Shown: piece after piece, positions 9,440-21,372 of the stretch
Layout of the letters: each line of letters begins with the position of its first letter
Position numbering within the stretch: the first letter of the stretch is position 1
Assembly: GCA_004764695.1 (NCBI GenBank)
Contig: SMSO01000007.1
Span: forward strand, 637,501-701,500
DNA length: 64,000 bases
Direction of reading: 5' to 3'
Source: Schizochytrium sp. TIO01
Taxonomy: Eukaryota; Sar; Bigyra; Thraustochytrida; Thraustochytriidae
Notes under the pieces: generated by a model
The model's database searches: none
Told to the model about the DNA's origin: nothing
What the model saw: the letters and a program-made list of their open reading frames with translations, nothing else
Translations under genes and position numbers: made by a program

Positions 9440-11704
9440 TCACATCAGAGAACAACAGCTATCTCCGTTGGCCATAGCAGTGATGGAAGCTCGTGTTGGC
9501 ATGCGTGACGAGGCCTTGCGAGATAAGCCCTTGTGCTGTTTCTTCTCAGGTTGCATAATGTCATCAACAAAGCTAACTACATCCGCATTCAAAAACAAAG
9601 TGGCAACGATATCATTCTGGTGCTCCACCTGATCCACGAAATCGTCAAATTCAATGACATCCTCAGGTGTTAGTTTAATACGACGCAGGGTGTTGGCATT
9701 GACATCTTCCTCGAAGTCCATCATCTCACTTTGTGATGCAGCATAGATTTGACCTTTTTCAGGGACCCAAGGCACAGGATGAGTGCCTTCCCGGATACGC
9801 CGCAAGTCTAGACCTTGCCAAAAGGTGAATGTGCGCGGGTTAAGGACCTCCTGCACACCACGCTTTGTGCCTAAGCGGGTCTCGACATTTCGGTCGAGAA
9901 GGGCAGAGATAAGAACCCGCGCACTTGGTGGGACACTGCGAGGATATTTAATTTGTGCACTTCGAGTACCTTGATTACGTGTCTGTAAACCAGTGTGTTT
10001 TGTCGAGAAAGGATTGAAAGCTGTCAAGAGCTCGAAAACGCAGGTTCCATACGACCACCAATCTGCGTCCACACCGTAGCGGTGGTTGTTGATTACTTCC
10101 GGGGACCAGTAGCCCTCGGTTCCTGCCCGTCCCTTGACTAGATTGTGCGCTGAAATGTTAGCCGCTAGACCAAAGTCACTGATTTTCACATGGCCGTCGC
10201 TGTCAAGAAGAATATTGCGAGGTTTCAAGTCACGCATAATAAATCCCAAAGAGTGAATGTGGCCCAAGCCAACTGCAATCTCTGCAGCATAAAACTTGGC
10301 TCGCTTTTCACTAAATGGGCCTGTGCGCAGATGAAACTTCAAGTCTCCTCCAATGGCAAGGGGCAGTACTAGATGGTAGGCTTCCTTAGTCTGGAAGGCG
10401 TACCGAAGTTTCATACAGTATGGTGAAGGGTGCCGAGCTAAGGTCTCTAACGCAAGCCGTTCTGCAACTACCTGACTCTTGCTATTCTTAGCTTTAATCT
10501 TGCGTTTACTCATGAGCTTCATAGCAAGCATGCGCCCAGTTTGACTGACTACGCACCCATGTACAGTGCCAAAAGCACCCTGCCCAAGGACGCGGTGGTA
10601 TTCAATTTGTCGCTCCGAGATTGGCTGCATAGCAAACGTTTTAAAACGCGCGTATTGTGCGAAACCAACTTTGTGTTGAAGAAGTCGATCGTAAATTGGA
10701 GTACATAGATTCATCACGAGTTGATCTAGAGCCTCGTTGAGATCCACAGATCGCTTTTTGTGAAGGCGAGTAAGCACCCCAGTGCGGGCAGCCACCATGC
10801 GCGTACTTGTTCCAGCAGTATGACCTGTACGTGGAACACCAGTTGTCATACGGGTTCCAGGCTTATTAGCGTCGTAGGTCGCGACCTCCGTTTCCGCATC
10901 CATACCCTGAAGGAAGCCAGATTCTGACGCAAGAAGCGATGGAACTGCCACAAGCTCAGCAGGGTTGCCCTGAGTATCGACCGAAGGGCTAACCCCATTT
11001 GCATCAGCAGCGATAGAGTCGGGTACCCCGGTACCTTTTGCTTCGAGATCCAAGTCTGTCTCATCCACACCATCATCCCCGCCTTTTGCTTCAGTATCAT
11101 CTGTTTCGTGTGCATTATCAGCGTCACTGAAAACGGAGTCAGCCTCATCCCCAGTCGCAAGCTCCGAGGTGTCATCATGCTCGTCACGAGAAAGATCAAG
11201 ATCCTTCCCAGTGCTCGTAGAAAAGGAAGCCTGCCCACCATTTGCGACTGCCATAGCTTGCTCAATAGTAAACTGAGTACCCTTTTGAGAGCTCCTATGT
11301 AAAAACTCACGCACCAAAGAGTCTTGCTCAAGATCATACTCGCGGAGTAGGCGCAAGACTTGTATAAAAGATGCGACTCCGGAAGGGTCCTGGCGCTTGA
11401 GATCGTAGACTTTACCAACAAAGTGGAGAAATTTAGCTTCTGGGCGATCGCCAGGCGGAGCTCCAGTCTCGGTTTCTAAAATGCGCTGATCCAAGTCAGC
11501 GAATTTGTCGAGAAACCATTGGCCCAGTGGCTCAGAGACAAGTGTGACACAGTTGATATCGTTTGTTTCGATAAATACCTCTGGATTGAACGAACGCCCG
11601 AGAGGGGTGATTCTCTTGCTAGGTCTAGGAGAGGTGTCCAAAATGGCCTTTTGATATTTGGCGTCTTGAATTACATGCGCCACGTCGTCAAATGTGATAT
11701 CCAT
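9440..11704 (-). CDS. GRK-like AGC protein kinase with split RGS domain and CaaX box
   Basis: This 754-residue Ser/Thr kinase most resembles G-protein-coupled receptor kinases. Kinase motifs: glycine loop GQGAFG (374-379), lysine in AMK (396), GGDLKFHL (452-459), MRDLKPRN (490-497, Met replacing the usual His/Tyr), DFG (510-512), and GTEGYWSPEV with DADWWSYG in the activation and helix-F region. The N-terminus (about 45-155) and the helix just before the kinase (about 325-365) look like the two halves of a GRK RGS-homology domain. An acidic, Ser/Asp-rich segment (about 165-320) sits between them. An AGC C-tail follows the kinase. The last four residues, CSLM after another Cys, form a CaaX box predicted to be farnesylated, as in animal GRK1. 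Likely role: membrane-bound phosphorylation of activated receptors; substrates are unknown. Single exon; the start is a good ATG. Confidence 0.88.
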   Translation of the reverse strand: MDITFDDVAHVIQDAKYQKAILDTSPRPSKRITPLGRSFNPEVFIETNDINCVTLVSEPLGQWFLDKFADLDQRILETETGAPPGDRPEAKFLHFVGKVYDLKRQDPSGVASFIQVLRLLREYDLEQDSLVREFLHRSSQKGTQFTIEQAMAVANGGQASFSTSTGKDLDLSRDEHDDTSELATGDEADSVFSDADNAHETDDTEAKGGDDGVDETDLDLEAKGTGVPDSIAADANGVSPSVDTQGNPAELVAVPSLLASESGFLQGMDAETEVATYDANKPGTRMTTGVPRTGHTAGTSTRMVAARTGVLTRLHKKRSVDLNEALDQLVMNLCTPIYDRLLQHKVGFAQYARFKTFAMQPISERQIEYHRVLGQGAFGTVHGCVVSQTGRMLAMKLMSKRKIKAKNSKSQVVAERLALETLARHPSPYCMKLRYAFQTKEAYHLVLPLAIGGDLKFHLRTGPFSEKRAKFYAAEIAVGLGHIHSLGFIMRDLKPRNILLDSDGHVKISDFGLAANISAHNLVKGRAGTEGYWSPEVINNHRYGVDADWWSYGTCVFELLTAFNPFSTKHTGLQTRNQGTRSAQIKYPRSVPPSARVLISALLDRNVETRLGTKRGVQEVLNPRTFTFWQGLDLRRIREGTHPVPWVPEKGQIYAASQSEMMDFEEDVNANTLRRIKLTPEDVIEFDDFVDQVEHQNDIVATLFLNADVVSFVDDIMQPEKKQHKGLSRKASSRMPTRASITAMANGDSCCSLM

Positions 11705-14700
11705 AGTAAGAAAAGTAGATGCAAAAGTCTACTTTAACGATACAACAATGGGGCCGAAAGCGACTGATTTTAGAAGGCTACAAGAGGAAATACAGAGACA
11801 GATAGAATGAAGAAACGAGAGAGCAAAACTGTCGGGAAGCGAGCAACCTCGCAACAAGGCAGACCAGAGAGAGGAGAGGAAGGACCCAAGGAATGGAAGA
11901 AAGAACTGAGGGCCTGAGGAGTTGACAAAATGGGCAGGTGAGCAGGGGGGAGACGGATAGAGAACTTACACAGTCAACCAGTCAAAGGAAAGAAAAGAAT
12001 GGATGGATGGACCCCTTGTCGTCCCTATTTAATCTCAATCGCTCACTCGCTCGCTGGCTCGTTCGCTGGCCCACCAGTCTTCAAGTAAGTCAAGTCTCGT
12101 TCTTCCGCAATGAACCAGGCCACTTGGTTTCCCTCCTCGTCTCCAAGAGCCTTCCCTCAAGCGGGCTCTGCGCACTACGAGAGGTCTGCACAGCCTCCAA
12201 GCTCGCCGCGCTTTCACGCTTTGTCGTCGGTGTTCAAAAAAATTCAATTGTTTCTTTCTTTTCTCCTTTTTAAAAACTTGTTTCATTCAAGTTCTTTCTT
12301 CCCTCTTCCCTTCCTCTTTCCTTTCTTTCTCTTGGGGTCTGAGGAATTACTTTATGATGATAGTGTAACTTTGAATGGAGTTATGAAGAACAGGAGGTAG
12401 TCGTAATGTCTCATAGCTATTACTTGCGATAGAAGGAGTAGTACTTAGTTGAATTGTTAGAAGTTCATTAGGAATGATACTATAAATTTTGTAGTAGCAC
12501 AATAGGTAGGTACGTACTACATCTATATAGGGTAAAAACTTGTTTATCACTTTTTAAACTAGTCAATTGTACTATTTATGTTATTTATTGTTTAAATATA
12601 TATACCCCTACCGTGGCATATTTTTAATTAAAAATAAAATAAAAAATTAAACAAGTCATGGAGAAAGTTGATGGACTATTTTCTGTGTTCAACTCTTCGA
12701 ATTTGATTTTTCTTTAATATGGAATCAACTTCAACCAGAACCTAAAATAGCGTCGATGTTACTTGTTGCTAGTCTAACTTTCAAGCAGCAGGACCTGCCA
12801 AAGCTTGCACTGGCTGTGAATTCAATTCATTCGAGAAATTGGAGCATAAACTGACTGAAGCAGAGCGACTGAGTGGCACGAGTGAAGCAAGAATCCGGGA
12901 GTAGAAACCTAAAAGTTGGAAGTTGTAATAAAAGAAAATTAACTTCGAAAGCCATTTTACTATGATAGATAACAGGTAGGTGGTACCTACCGAGGTAGGT
13001 ACCTAGGTGTAGTCACCATACTTTCCATAAATAAATAATTCACCACATATGTGTATCATGATGCATTATTTCTTGATTTTTTCAAGTGTGTGCGATTTTT
13101 GAAAAGGACAAAGTGAAGAAGTGGAATTTGTTAACTTCGCTAGGTGCAAAAGACACCTATGTACCTAGCTAGTGGTATTAGGTAGGAAAAGCACAGATCC
13201 AGGTCTTGAATGTATGTATACCTACCTAGGCATTTATTTGCTAGCTTTATTATCCTCTTCTCGGTGCCAGCCTCGAAATTATGAAGACGCTAAATACCTT
13301 GACCAAGCGTTTTTTCTTTCTAATTTTTTACCTTATCATATGATACAAGATAGAAGGTACGCATGCGCGAAGACAAAGATAGTCATCATAGTCTGTAGCG
13401 AAATCGAAGAGGTGGTAATATGAGTATTGAAAGCAAACCAAATGAAGAGCTCTATGTAGGTGCCTGCCTACCTACCTAGTATCTGTGCCAGGTGGAGACC
13501 ACCATTTCTATTTTGTAATGTTAACCAGATTAGCTTACGATGACCAATTACGAATTGAGGCAATTCTATGACGGTAAATGAAATATTTCTTCATTCATCA
13601 ATTCATTATGAATAAATAAAAGCAAAGCCCATAACAATTGAGTAAATCCCCCGTTTCCGGCGTTGGTCTCGTCGATTCTTCTTTTCTCAGCGCTTTTATT
13701 GGGGCTTCAAGTTGTTTGATCGGCCCAGTAACAACTTCTTTTTTGTTTTTTTTGTTTGAATTAAAATTAAAACTAAACTAAACTAAGTCTAATACTGTCT
13801 ATACTAGTTACAAATAGGAGGATTGCTACAGCGCACACCCTGAATAGTAGCAGTACCTAGTCTACGTAATCGGTGTGAGAACATTTAGCAAAAAAGAAAA
13901 CCTTCGAAGAATGACCATGCATGCTGGTTCAGATCGCTAATTGAAAAAAGCATCAGAGCAGCTTTATGACAAATATGATATACATTTAAAATACTAGCAT
14001 ACTACAGGGCTAAACCGGATAGATAATTATGAGTAAGCTCGCAAACCAGCTTCAAATATTGAAAGCAGTGGTGTACCTCCCAGGCTCCCTCCCGTCTTGT
14101 GTATTTCCTGACCTGGAGAAAGTGTATACTTGAAAGCTGCTTAAGACTGCATACCTAGCATTTTTTAACAGTAGTCCTACTCCTAGGTGGACCATTTCTA
14201 ACATTTTTATTCAGAACTTTTATTTTAAATGTGCTCACCTTCTCGTGATGTCTTCCTAATTCGATTGTGAACACGTGCCGCTGCCCTAGACTCCTGAGTA
14301 ACTTGCCTTAGGCAGTGCCGATTGTAAACTTAGATGGTGCAGACAGACTCGTTGCAGGAATTATCTCAGTTTTTGAACTTAGTCGGAGAATTGCGAATTA
14401 TTTATTCTTTCAATTCTAACACTATTCTTTCCTCATCCCGTGTCCATAGGAAGAGAAAACACCATGCCATTCTTAGTCCCCTGGTAGGTCTTTTTTTCTT
14501 TTTTACTTATATGTTGTTATTATTGTATGACTAGTGGTAATTGAAATATTTATCATGCATAAGTTTTACGAAAGCATTGAAAATCCTTCAGCGTTCTTTT
14601 AGGCTTGCTAAACCCGGGAAGCATTGCTCCCTACTTAAGGTGGTTACCTACCTACCTACTTCTATTTCCCCAAAGTTGGGGAAAGACGTACGGGTAGACC

Positions 14701-17696
14701 GACTGGGCAGGGTTGTTGTAAACTTCTAAATACTCAGTGCCAGTGAGCATTTACTACTACGATAGTTATTTTAAACTAAGGGACTTGACTTGAATGAAGC
14801 CCATCAAAATTTCATTCTACTACCTAGATAGAGTCTCGCTGCAAGATACCTCAATTTCAAGTAGATATATGCTTTACTGCCATTGCTTTGATTATCTGGA
14901 CAGCAGCTAAAAACTCAAGCCAAGGCTACCGAGCTGAGTGCCTGTCTGCACAGGAACAAGTAAGTCATATTGATTTGACTCCAGGTAGTTATTCTTCCAT
15001 GATATATCTGCTTTGATTAGTCGTCTTAATATTGTGTGCTTGTCCATATCAAAAGTGAAGACGACATGTAGGACGGTTGCAAAAAAAGGCACGTTTCCTG
15101 TACTTTTTTCCTGCCATAATTAAGAGCTTGCCAAGAACCACAAACATTGGAGTAACAGTCCACCGTTGATGTCTTGCGGTGGGGAACGATCACCTGAGGA
15201 ACAGAACTTTTAGGCGCGACGTACCCTGGTGACAAAAAGGTAGGTAGCCTCCCGAGGTATCTATGCACTTTTGAGTTCAAGCTGGTCCTCAAACTAGAAA
15301 GGACCGCTTCTGCATGTTAGGCAGAGTTTTCTCAGGCTCAGACTGATTGCAAAGCAACTTCAGCGCTTTGTGTTCTCAAAGCATCCAAGTACCCCCAACT
15401 GCGCCTATGCTTGACTCGTGTTCAGAGCGCACTATCCAGGTACCTGATTCGAACTTTGATTGAATGAATCAGCGTCATAAACGAATCAAAAGTAGCCCAC
15501 CTTTTAAAAGTGATAAAATCGTGTAAGTATACCTTCTTTCGAAGAAACAGTGCCTACTGTTGAACTTGAAGAGTGAGAGTAGTACGGGGACCTCTAAAGA
15601 GCCATGTGATAATCAAATATCAGCAGATAAGCAAGCAGAAACGCTCAACACAAATGAAGCTGGACTTCTGGCGGACTTCGCCTCACCTTCTGAAGTCACT
15701 TTCCAACAGAATTGAATCAATTTTATAAATCTATTCATCTGGTCTTTTATTAATGATAGCTTCGTGTAATAGTTAAGTCTATTCTTACTAGGCTTACTAC
15801 TCTTTTCTCTTAGTTTTTTTTTTTTTATTAAATGTAATTACAATAAAATAGGCGTAATAATCCGAGTTATGTAATTATAAAAGCAAAAGAGAAACGTTTA
15901 TTTTACCCACTGACAGCGCGGAGGAAAGTTGTACAACCCAGTTTGCCTATAAAAGACTTGCCGATAGAATAAAATAATAAACGGAAAGCCTGTAGGGTAT
16001 TTATTGGACAGGCCAGAATCTATGAGGTATACATAATCATGTTGCCCATAGCTATCGTTCGGACTAAACCACCTCAAACCATAAAAGACACAAGCGCCTG
16101 TCTCTGTCTTTTGAGAGATTGACTCTTCAAAAATCCTCCTTATGCGACATAGAAACGACCAATTCCAGTGCTACTCTAGCTAGTATACATACCTCTACAC
16201 TTATGAATGTAAATGCTAGTAGTACGAAAATATGTATTGCTTTTTTTGTGCGTGTGCTTTCTTTTCATTTAGTTTTCTTAAAGTTGTGCACAAATTAGGT
16301 AGGGATTTGTTATTCATTGAACGCTTTTGGAATTCTACTAGAAGTCGTATGCGGCCCATCATAGGAGCTATACTAATTAGCTAGCTGCTGTAACTAACTG
16401 TGCACATGAAGAATATAAAAGATAATAAGTGAGGAATCATGAGCGCGTGAAACCCGAATGCTATAGATTCCAAAAAATCAATAATGTGGTCAATACCTCC
16501 ACAGCAAAATTGAAGCACCAGCAGCAAATTTCAATTCTTCAGCTTTTCAAGGCCAGGCTAATAGCTGCTGGTATTCATTCATTTGGGCTTTTTTATTTAC
16601 TAAGAGAAACATTTCCAGTCACAATTGTAATACTGCAGAATCTTAAGCGTCATCGTTGGATTTATAAAGGAACACCGTTTCGAGGCTAGGTTCTAAAGTA
16701 GGCAAGGAACATGAATGCATTTGCATACCTATTGGAACTAAACTGTTCGAGCTCTAAAATATCAATAAAGATCATCCAATCCAAGACCCAGCACAAAAAA
16801 TTAGTTTGTGTGCCTAGTCTTTCGTAGGCCTCATGTACTTGTTTCTTACGATTTTACATTCCCTTACTCCCCGCTTTGCTAGCTTGAGGAAACGAAACAA
16901 CTTCTGACCATCCTATACATGCAGCCAAGTTAATGTTGAGCAAGTGCTTTAGTCTAGGATGCCTTTATAAAAAAATAAAAAATTAAAAAAAAAGTTGAGA
17001 ATTAAAATCAACCGCTTGTCGACTCCGTAGATACTTTCTGAATATCACTTTTTAAAACTGGTTACAGCTACAATTGAAACGGAGCTTCAAATTATGACGC
17101 TTGCATTCCTAATGACATCGTGAGCAGTGCGTCAAAAACTTTGAAATTAACATCTTCATTTATACCGTATTAACAAGATATCCCTCTAAATTGCTGAAGC
17201 CTTCGACAAAGCAAGATTAATTTTTATTCTTGCGCACCTTCGCAAAATTCATATGAACTTGGTATATCCTTATGGTAAACTTTATACAAAGCTTGCCAAA
17301 CTAGCATCCCGGGAAAGCGAACTATAGAAATAGTCTATTATAATAAAAGTAGTTTTTACATTGGTTTCAGTCCATGCTTTATTCTCTTGCTAAAGCTTTG
17401 GAGCATAGCGCTCGACTTGTGTGTGGTTTTACTCTGCAGCGAGAGTAACCAACGCGCAGATGTTCTTGAAGAAGTGTATCGTTCATATGATTTTGTTTTT
17501 AATAGACTCGAAGGAGGATTCAGAAAGTCCCAAAAAGATATATGAGCAATGGTGATAGACAAGCCCTTGAAGCTGACACATTTGCCAAGAATCTGTACAC
17601 TCAAATGTAGTAATATCCTGTATCTAAATATCTAATTTATTCTTGCTAAATTTTCCTAGGCCTCTTTTCGCCGTCTGGTAAAGTTCAATCACGTGG
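11705..17696. other. Long intergenic region, no intact gene
   Basis: From 11705 to about 12350 lies the probable promoter and leader of the divergent kinase gene, with CTCG-rich and polypyrimidine tracts. The rest is AT-rich and holds several clusters of CTACCTA/TAGGTAG words (12973-13010, 13211-13227, 13459-13482, 14640-14662). Open frames (for example 15026-15292 and 14907-15092 on the minus strand) show no domain I recognise. Confidence 0.5.
12973..13010. repeat. TAGG/CCTA palindromic repeat cluster
   Basis: Tandem and inverted GGTAGGT/ACCTACC words able to fold into a small hairpin. Similar clusters recur in other intergenic parts of the window. Confidence 0.6.
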
Positions 17697-20354
17697 TCAC
17701 CTGTGAGACACCTTTCGTCGCATTGAGTTAACATATTTCGCAATTTTCTCTGTCTCATACAAGCTCGTATCAGCAGCATCAACATGGAAAATAGCAGCTA
17801 CCCGATCCGAAGAGAAGATAATGTCAAGTAGTTCCTGTTGTGTGCTAGTAGGGCGCATTTCAGCTAGAGCTGGTTGTAGAGGATGACTCTGAACAATGCA
17901 TTTAATTTGTTTCTCAATCAGTTGGATAATACCATCCAATAGCTTGGCTCTCCTGTCACGACTCTCCGAGGTATATCCAAAAGAAACTGATGCGCGTTGG
18001 AGCGGCGCTAAATCTATTATCTCGAGTGCACCTCCATTTGGCACACGTAACCTCGCAACAAAGTGTGGCATAAGTTTATTATCTAGAATACTCATCGCTG
18101 TTGATGATTGGACCTTTTTCAACGCCGCCTCCCAGTTGTCCTCGGCATCTGAGACACCAGAACAATGAACCCAAGGACAAAGTTCTCGAATCTCAGATCC
18201 ATCATACATTCGAAAGCACATTTCGACTTCACCTTTGTCTGGAGAAGTGCACATTATCGTTTCAACGAAAGCTCTGAATAGATTAAAACTTGTTTGTGAT
18301 TTGCCAGAATTTGGAGGGCCCAAACAAATGATGCTAACGCTCTGCCCAGTCTCAAACGCATGCATGTGATCTTGAAAAGGACTTGTGTTTGAGATCGGCG
18401 CCTCATGAAATGCAGGACCGTCAAAAACAAAATCAAAGCAATCGTATGTATCTTCTCGTTGTCCACGTGTAACGCTCAAGTGACCAGAGCTATTGCGAAA
18501 GACAGTTGCGCGAGCTTGCAATCCTTGCTGTCTGGTATGCTTTGGGGCGATATGTATTCGACAAAAGAAGTTTATTACAGGACCTTCACTCCCACCTTGG
18601 CTAGTCTGATTTGGTGATAATTGACTTACACAGTCAAGGTCAACTTCTTCAAGATCATCTTCTCCTAGCTTGCATTTTTCATAAACTATTGCTGAATTAA
18701 TTCTCTCGATACATTTCACCCCTCCATCAGGGTGTGGGTTCTCAAGGGGCAAGCTAGCAGAAGCATTCAAGACATTCTCTGAGCTTAGATCAAAGTCTTG
18801 CAATTCCCCATCCTCTAAATTCACAGTTACAAGAGTGTCGAAGACATTTTTATGTGGGCTTCGTATTTCAGCACCTGACGATTGATCTGATTGACCTTGT
18901 TTTCGCTCTGCCAAAGGTTGTTGTTCATTCGTGTTCTCATCAGATATCTTCAACGAGCCTGAATGATTTGCACTTTCAGTCAAAACAGTTAGCTCCTGGT
19001 AACTGATATTACTTTCGCTAGGCAGAGAATCTCTTGTAAGACAGCTCACATTTGCCTGTGAAGATGAAGACCCGAGCTTTGATTCTGGGCTTTCAACATC
19101 AGAAAATATTTCAAGGTCACCCTCAATTAGTACAGGGGAGATTGGAACTCCCTCCTTATCTCGAAAACTGGGATTTTCTTGCTGGTCTCGCGCTTCTGTG
19201 GTATTCAATTTTTCCATGGACCTCCCGCTGGTGGGACGAGTCCACGAGGATTCCCCTGTCTCTTGATTGACATAAAAGCAACAGTTTGATGATGGATCAA
19301 TTGTGATTTTCCACAATGAATTTGCAGGCATGTTGCTTTGTAAAAGAGTAACACACTGTTCTGAACCATTTTGCGCAGCGTAGTCAAGTGCAGTGTTTTT
19401 ACTGTCATCTTTTGCGTTTACTTTTGCTTTATAAAATAGTAAGAGAGCAACAAGGGCGACATTGCCCTCAGCTGCTGCATAATGTAAAGGTGTAACGTGA
19501 TGATTATCAAGAATATCTGGGTCGGCCCCAGCTTCCAAAAGTCTTTGTGCAACTTTGACTGAGACAGAGGTCCTATAACAAGCAAAGTGCAAAGGTGCGA
19601 ATCCATAACAATTTTTGGCATTGACTTGGCAACCTCGACGCAGAAAGCCTCTAACCAGTGCTAGTTTGCTAAATTCAACAGCTTTGATTAGAAGAGTGTT
19701 CTCCTCAGAGTCCCGAACGTGAGGATCTGCGTGACGCATCGCGTCTTCAATAAGCTCATCAAGCTCAACTTCCCCCGTTTGATAGACTGGAATCAGACTA
19801 AATAACACATTTGAGCACTCATGCGGATCGGTCAACTTGGTCTTTATATCTCTTTTTGGTGGCGTTTGCTCTTGAATTTTGATTGTAGAAGTCAAAGACC
19901 CGACATTTGGCACGATCTCCTTTCGATATTGCTCAATGACTAAACTCGGGGATAGTGGTGGTTCTTGTTGCAAAATTTTACCCGCTGTTTGGACAGGCTG
20001 AGGTCGACACATTGTGTAGTGCTGTACGTCATCTGTTTCGTTGACTTTCGTTTGAAACTCTTCGACTAAAATTGAATTTCCATCTTCCTGGGCGCTAAAG
20101 TCTGTTTCTGGTGCTTCTGGAGAGCTCCTCTGACAGTCTACATCAGCACCTTGTTCATTATGAGCAATCTCTTTGTGACAGTGAAGGTCGTGGTTGTTCA
20201 TCTCCTCCACCTGGAAAACATTGTTAGAGCTTCGTCGTGCTGCCTCTCCATCTATAGAAATATCCTCCTCATATTTTGCAAGTTTCTGCCCAGCTTTTTT
20301 ATCACCGTGTTGAGCAATCAAAGCATCTCCCCGACTACTTGCTGCTGCTCCCAT
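17697..20354 (-). CDS. Ankyrin-WW-degenerate kinesin-motor protein
   Basis: The open frame extends four codons upstream to 20366 but begins there with GTG. The first ATG is at 20354 and gives an 885-residue protein starting MGAAASS, a good N-myristoylation motif (Gly2, Ser6). Three to four ankyrin repeats (about 215-340) are followed by a WW domain (about 347-375; LWKI...YVNQETGESSWTRP). A long Ser-rich, probably disordered linker runs to about 590. The C-terminal 290 residues have the layout of a kinesin motor: CRIHI where RxRP is expected, a FDFVFDG strand, a P-loop GPPNSGKS (679-686), DLAPLQR (from 781) where DLAGSE is expected, and an SPAD-like VDAADTSLYET segment near the end. The SSRSH switch I motif is not visible. 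It is probably a motor-derived binding module with impaired ATPase, perhaps membrane-tethered. The domain calls are good; the function is inferred. Confidence 0.75.
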   Translation of the reverse strand: MGAAASSRGDALIAQHGDKKAGQKLAKYEEDISIDGEAARRSSNNVFQVEEMNNHDLHCHKEIAHNEQGADVDCQRSSPEAPETDFSAQEDGNSILVEEFQTKVNETDDVQHYTMCRPQPVQTAGKILQQEPPLSPSLVIEQYRKEIVPNVGSLTSTIKIQEQTPPKRDIKTKLTDPHECSNVLFSLIPVYQTGEVELDELIEDAMRHADPHVRDSEENTLLIKAVEFSKLALVRGFLRRGCQVNAKNCYGFAPLHFACYRTSVSVKVAQRLLEAGADPDILDNHHVTPLHYAAAEGNVALVALLLFYKAKVNAKDDSKNTALDYAAQNGSEQCVTLLQSNMPANSLWKITIDPSSNCCFYVNQETGESSWTRPTSGRSMEKLNTTEARDQQENPSFRDKEGVPISPVLIEGDLEIFSDVESPESKLGSSSSQANVSCLTRDSLPSESNISYQELTVLTESANHSGSLKISDENTNEQQPLAERKQGQSDQSSGAEIRSPHKNVFDTLVTVNLEDGELQDFDLSSENVLNASASLPLENPHPDGGVKCIERINSAIVYEKCKLGEDDLEEVDLDCVSQLSPNQTSQGGSEGPVINFFCRIHIAPKHTRQQGLQARATVFRNSSGHLSVTRGQREDTYDCFDFVFDGPAFHEAPISNTSPFQDHMHAFETGQSVSIICLGPPNSGKSQTSFNLFRAFVETIMCTSPDKGEVEMCFRMYDGSEIRELCPWVHCSGVSDAEDNWEAALKKVQSSTAMSILDNKLMPHFVARLRVPNGGALEIIDLAPLQRASVSFGYTSESRDRRAKLLDGIIQLIEKQIKCIVQSHPLQPALAEMRPTSTQQELLDIIFSSDRVAAIFHVDAADTSLYETEKIAKYVNSMRRKVSHR

Positions 20355-20366
20355 ACTGAAGCACAC

Positions 20367-21372
20367 GGCGAAGCATCAGACGAAACTTTTTTGTGCAAGC
20401 ATGTGCGTCGTTCTAACTTTGATGGTGTAGAAAACCCAGACGAAACTTTGTTCTTCGTTCTTTTAAGCCATGAACGCGCGTACCTGCAGGTATCTCAGAC
20501 TCTATCATCAAGACAGTTCTCAACGGCACCTTACTAACTTTTTTTCCTTTTTCATTTTCTCTCAAAAGAGATCACTTTGAGATGAAAAAGCAAGGTACAA
20601 AATATAAGGTGCAAAAGCAGAATGGAAAGGTGTGTACTTTGACAACCTGGTTGAGTCAGCACTGATTGGAAGGTACTTCAAGAAAACAATAGTCTCCGCT
20701 AAAAGTGTCTCAGGACCTTTTACTTCTGCAAGCACAATCAATCACTTTATCTAGAATCCACAGAGGTATAATTTTAAATTTGAGAAAACTTCGGCTATGA
20801 GAACTTTAAATACCTTTGCATTGTCGAAGTGTTTCAGACCCATCTGTATTTGCATCTCAATAGTCATGTTCCCTATTCCAATCTTGAGTAGCTCTGGAAT
20901 CCTATATTTATGGTCTTCTTGCTAGCGTGTTATGGCATTCGTTTGGATGAGTGTAGGCAAGCATTCACTCTATATTGTAAATGAAACAAGTGAATAGTAC
21001 AGTAAAACTCGTCAGATTACACTACGATTTGATCCTATGAATCTGAAAATATAGTACACAAAAGTAAAAATTGTTAAAATCTTCTACTGTTGTCGTTTTC
21101 ATGTATTCAGTACCTTACATTAAGATATGTAGCTCTGAATGTGGTTTGAATATTATCTTAAGGTTACGAAAAGAGCTGATAATAATCTATCAAGGATTAA
21201 CTTTATTCTGTTGCCATGATGCACTTTAAATAGGAGACGAAGTATTTGCAATTATCACATTGTTGAATTCATCTGCGAAACCTAAATCCCTCGCTTACCA
21301 AAGGAACGCAGTCAGGTAAGAGCTCCAGGTCATTTCTATTTTGGTTCGTTCATTCAGAGATAATTTATAGGC
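20367..21372. other. Intergenic, no gene seen
   Basis: AT-rich spacer between two minus-strand genes. It holds the upstream region of the kinesin-like gene and the 3' flank of the FANCD2 gene, and no recognisable feature. Confidence 0.6.

Noticed and set aside
12000-12400. Overlapping frames of 80-110 residues in pyrimidine-rich DNA
   Set aside because: Low-complexity (CTCG and CTTT tracts) upstream of the kinase gene; probably promoter or leader sequence.
14907-15292. Two overlapping minus-strand frames that might be a decayed gene
   Set aside because: No recognisable motif in either frame or in a frameshift-joined reading.
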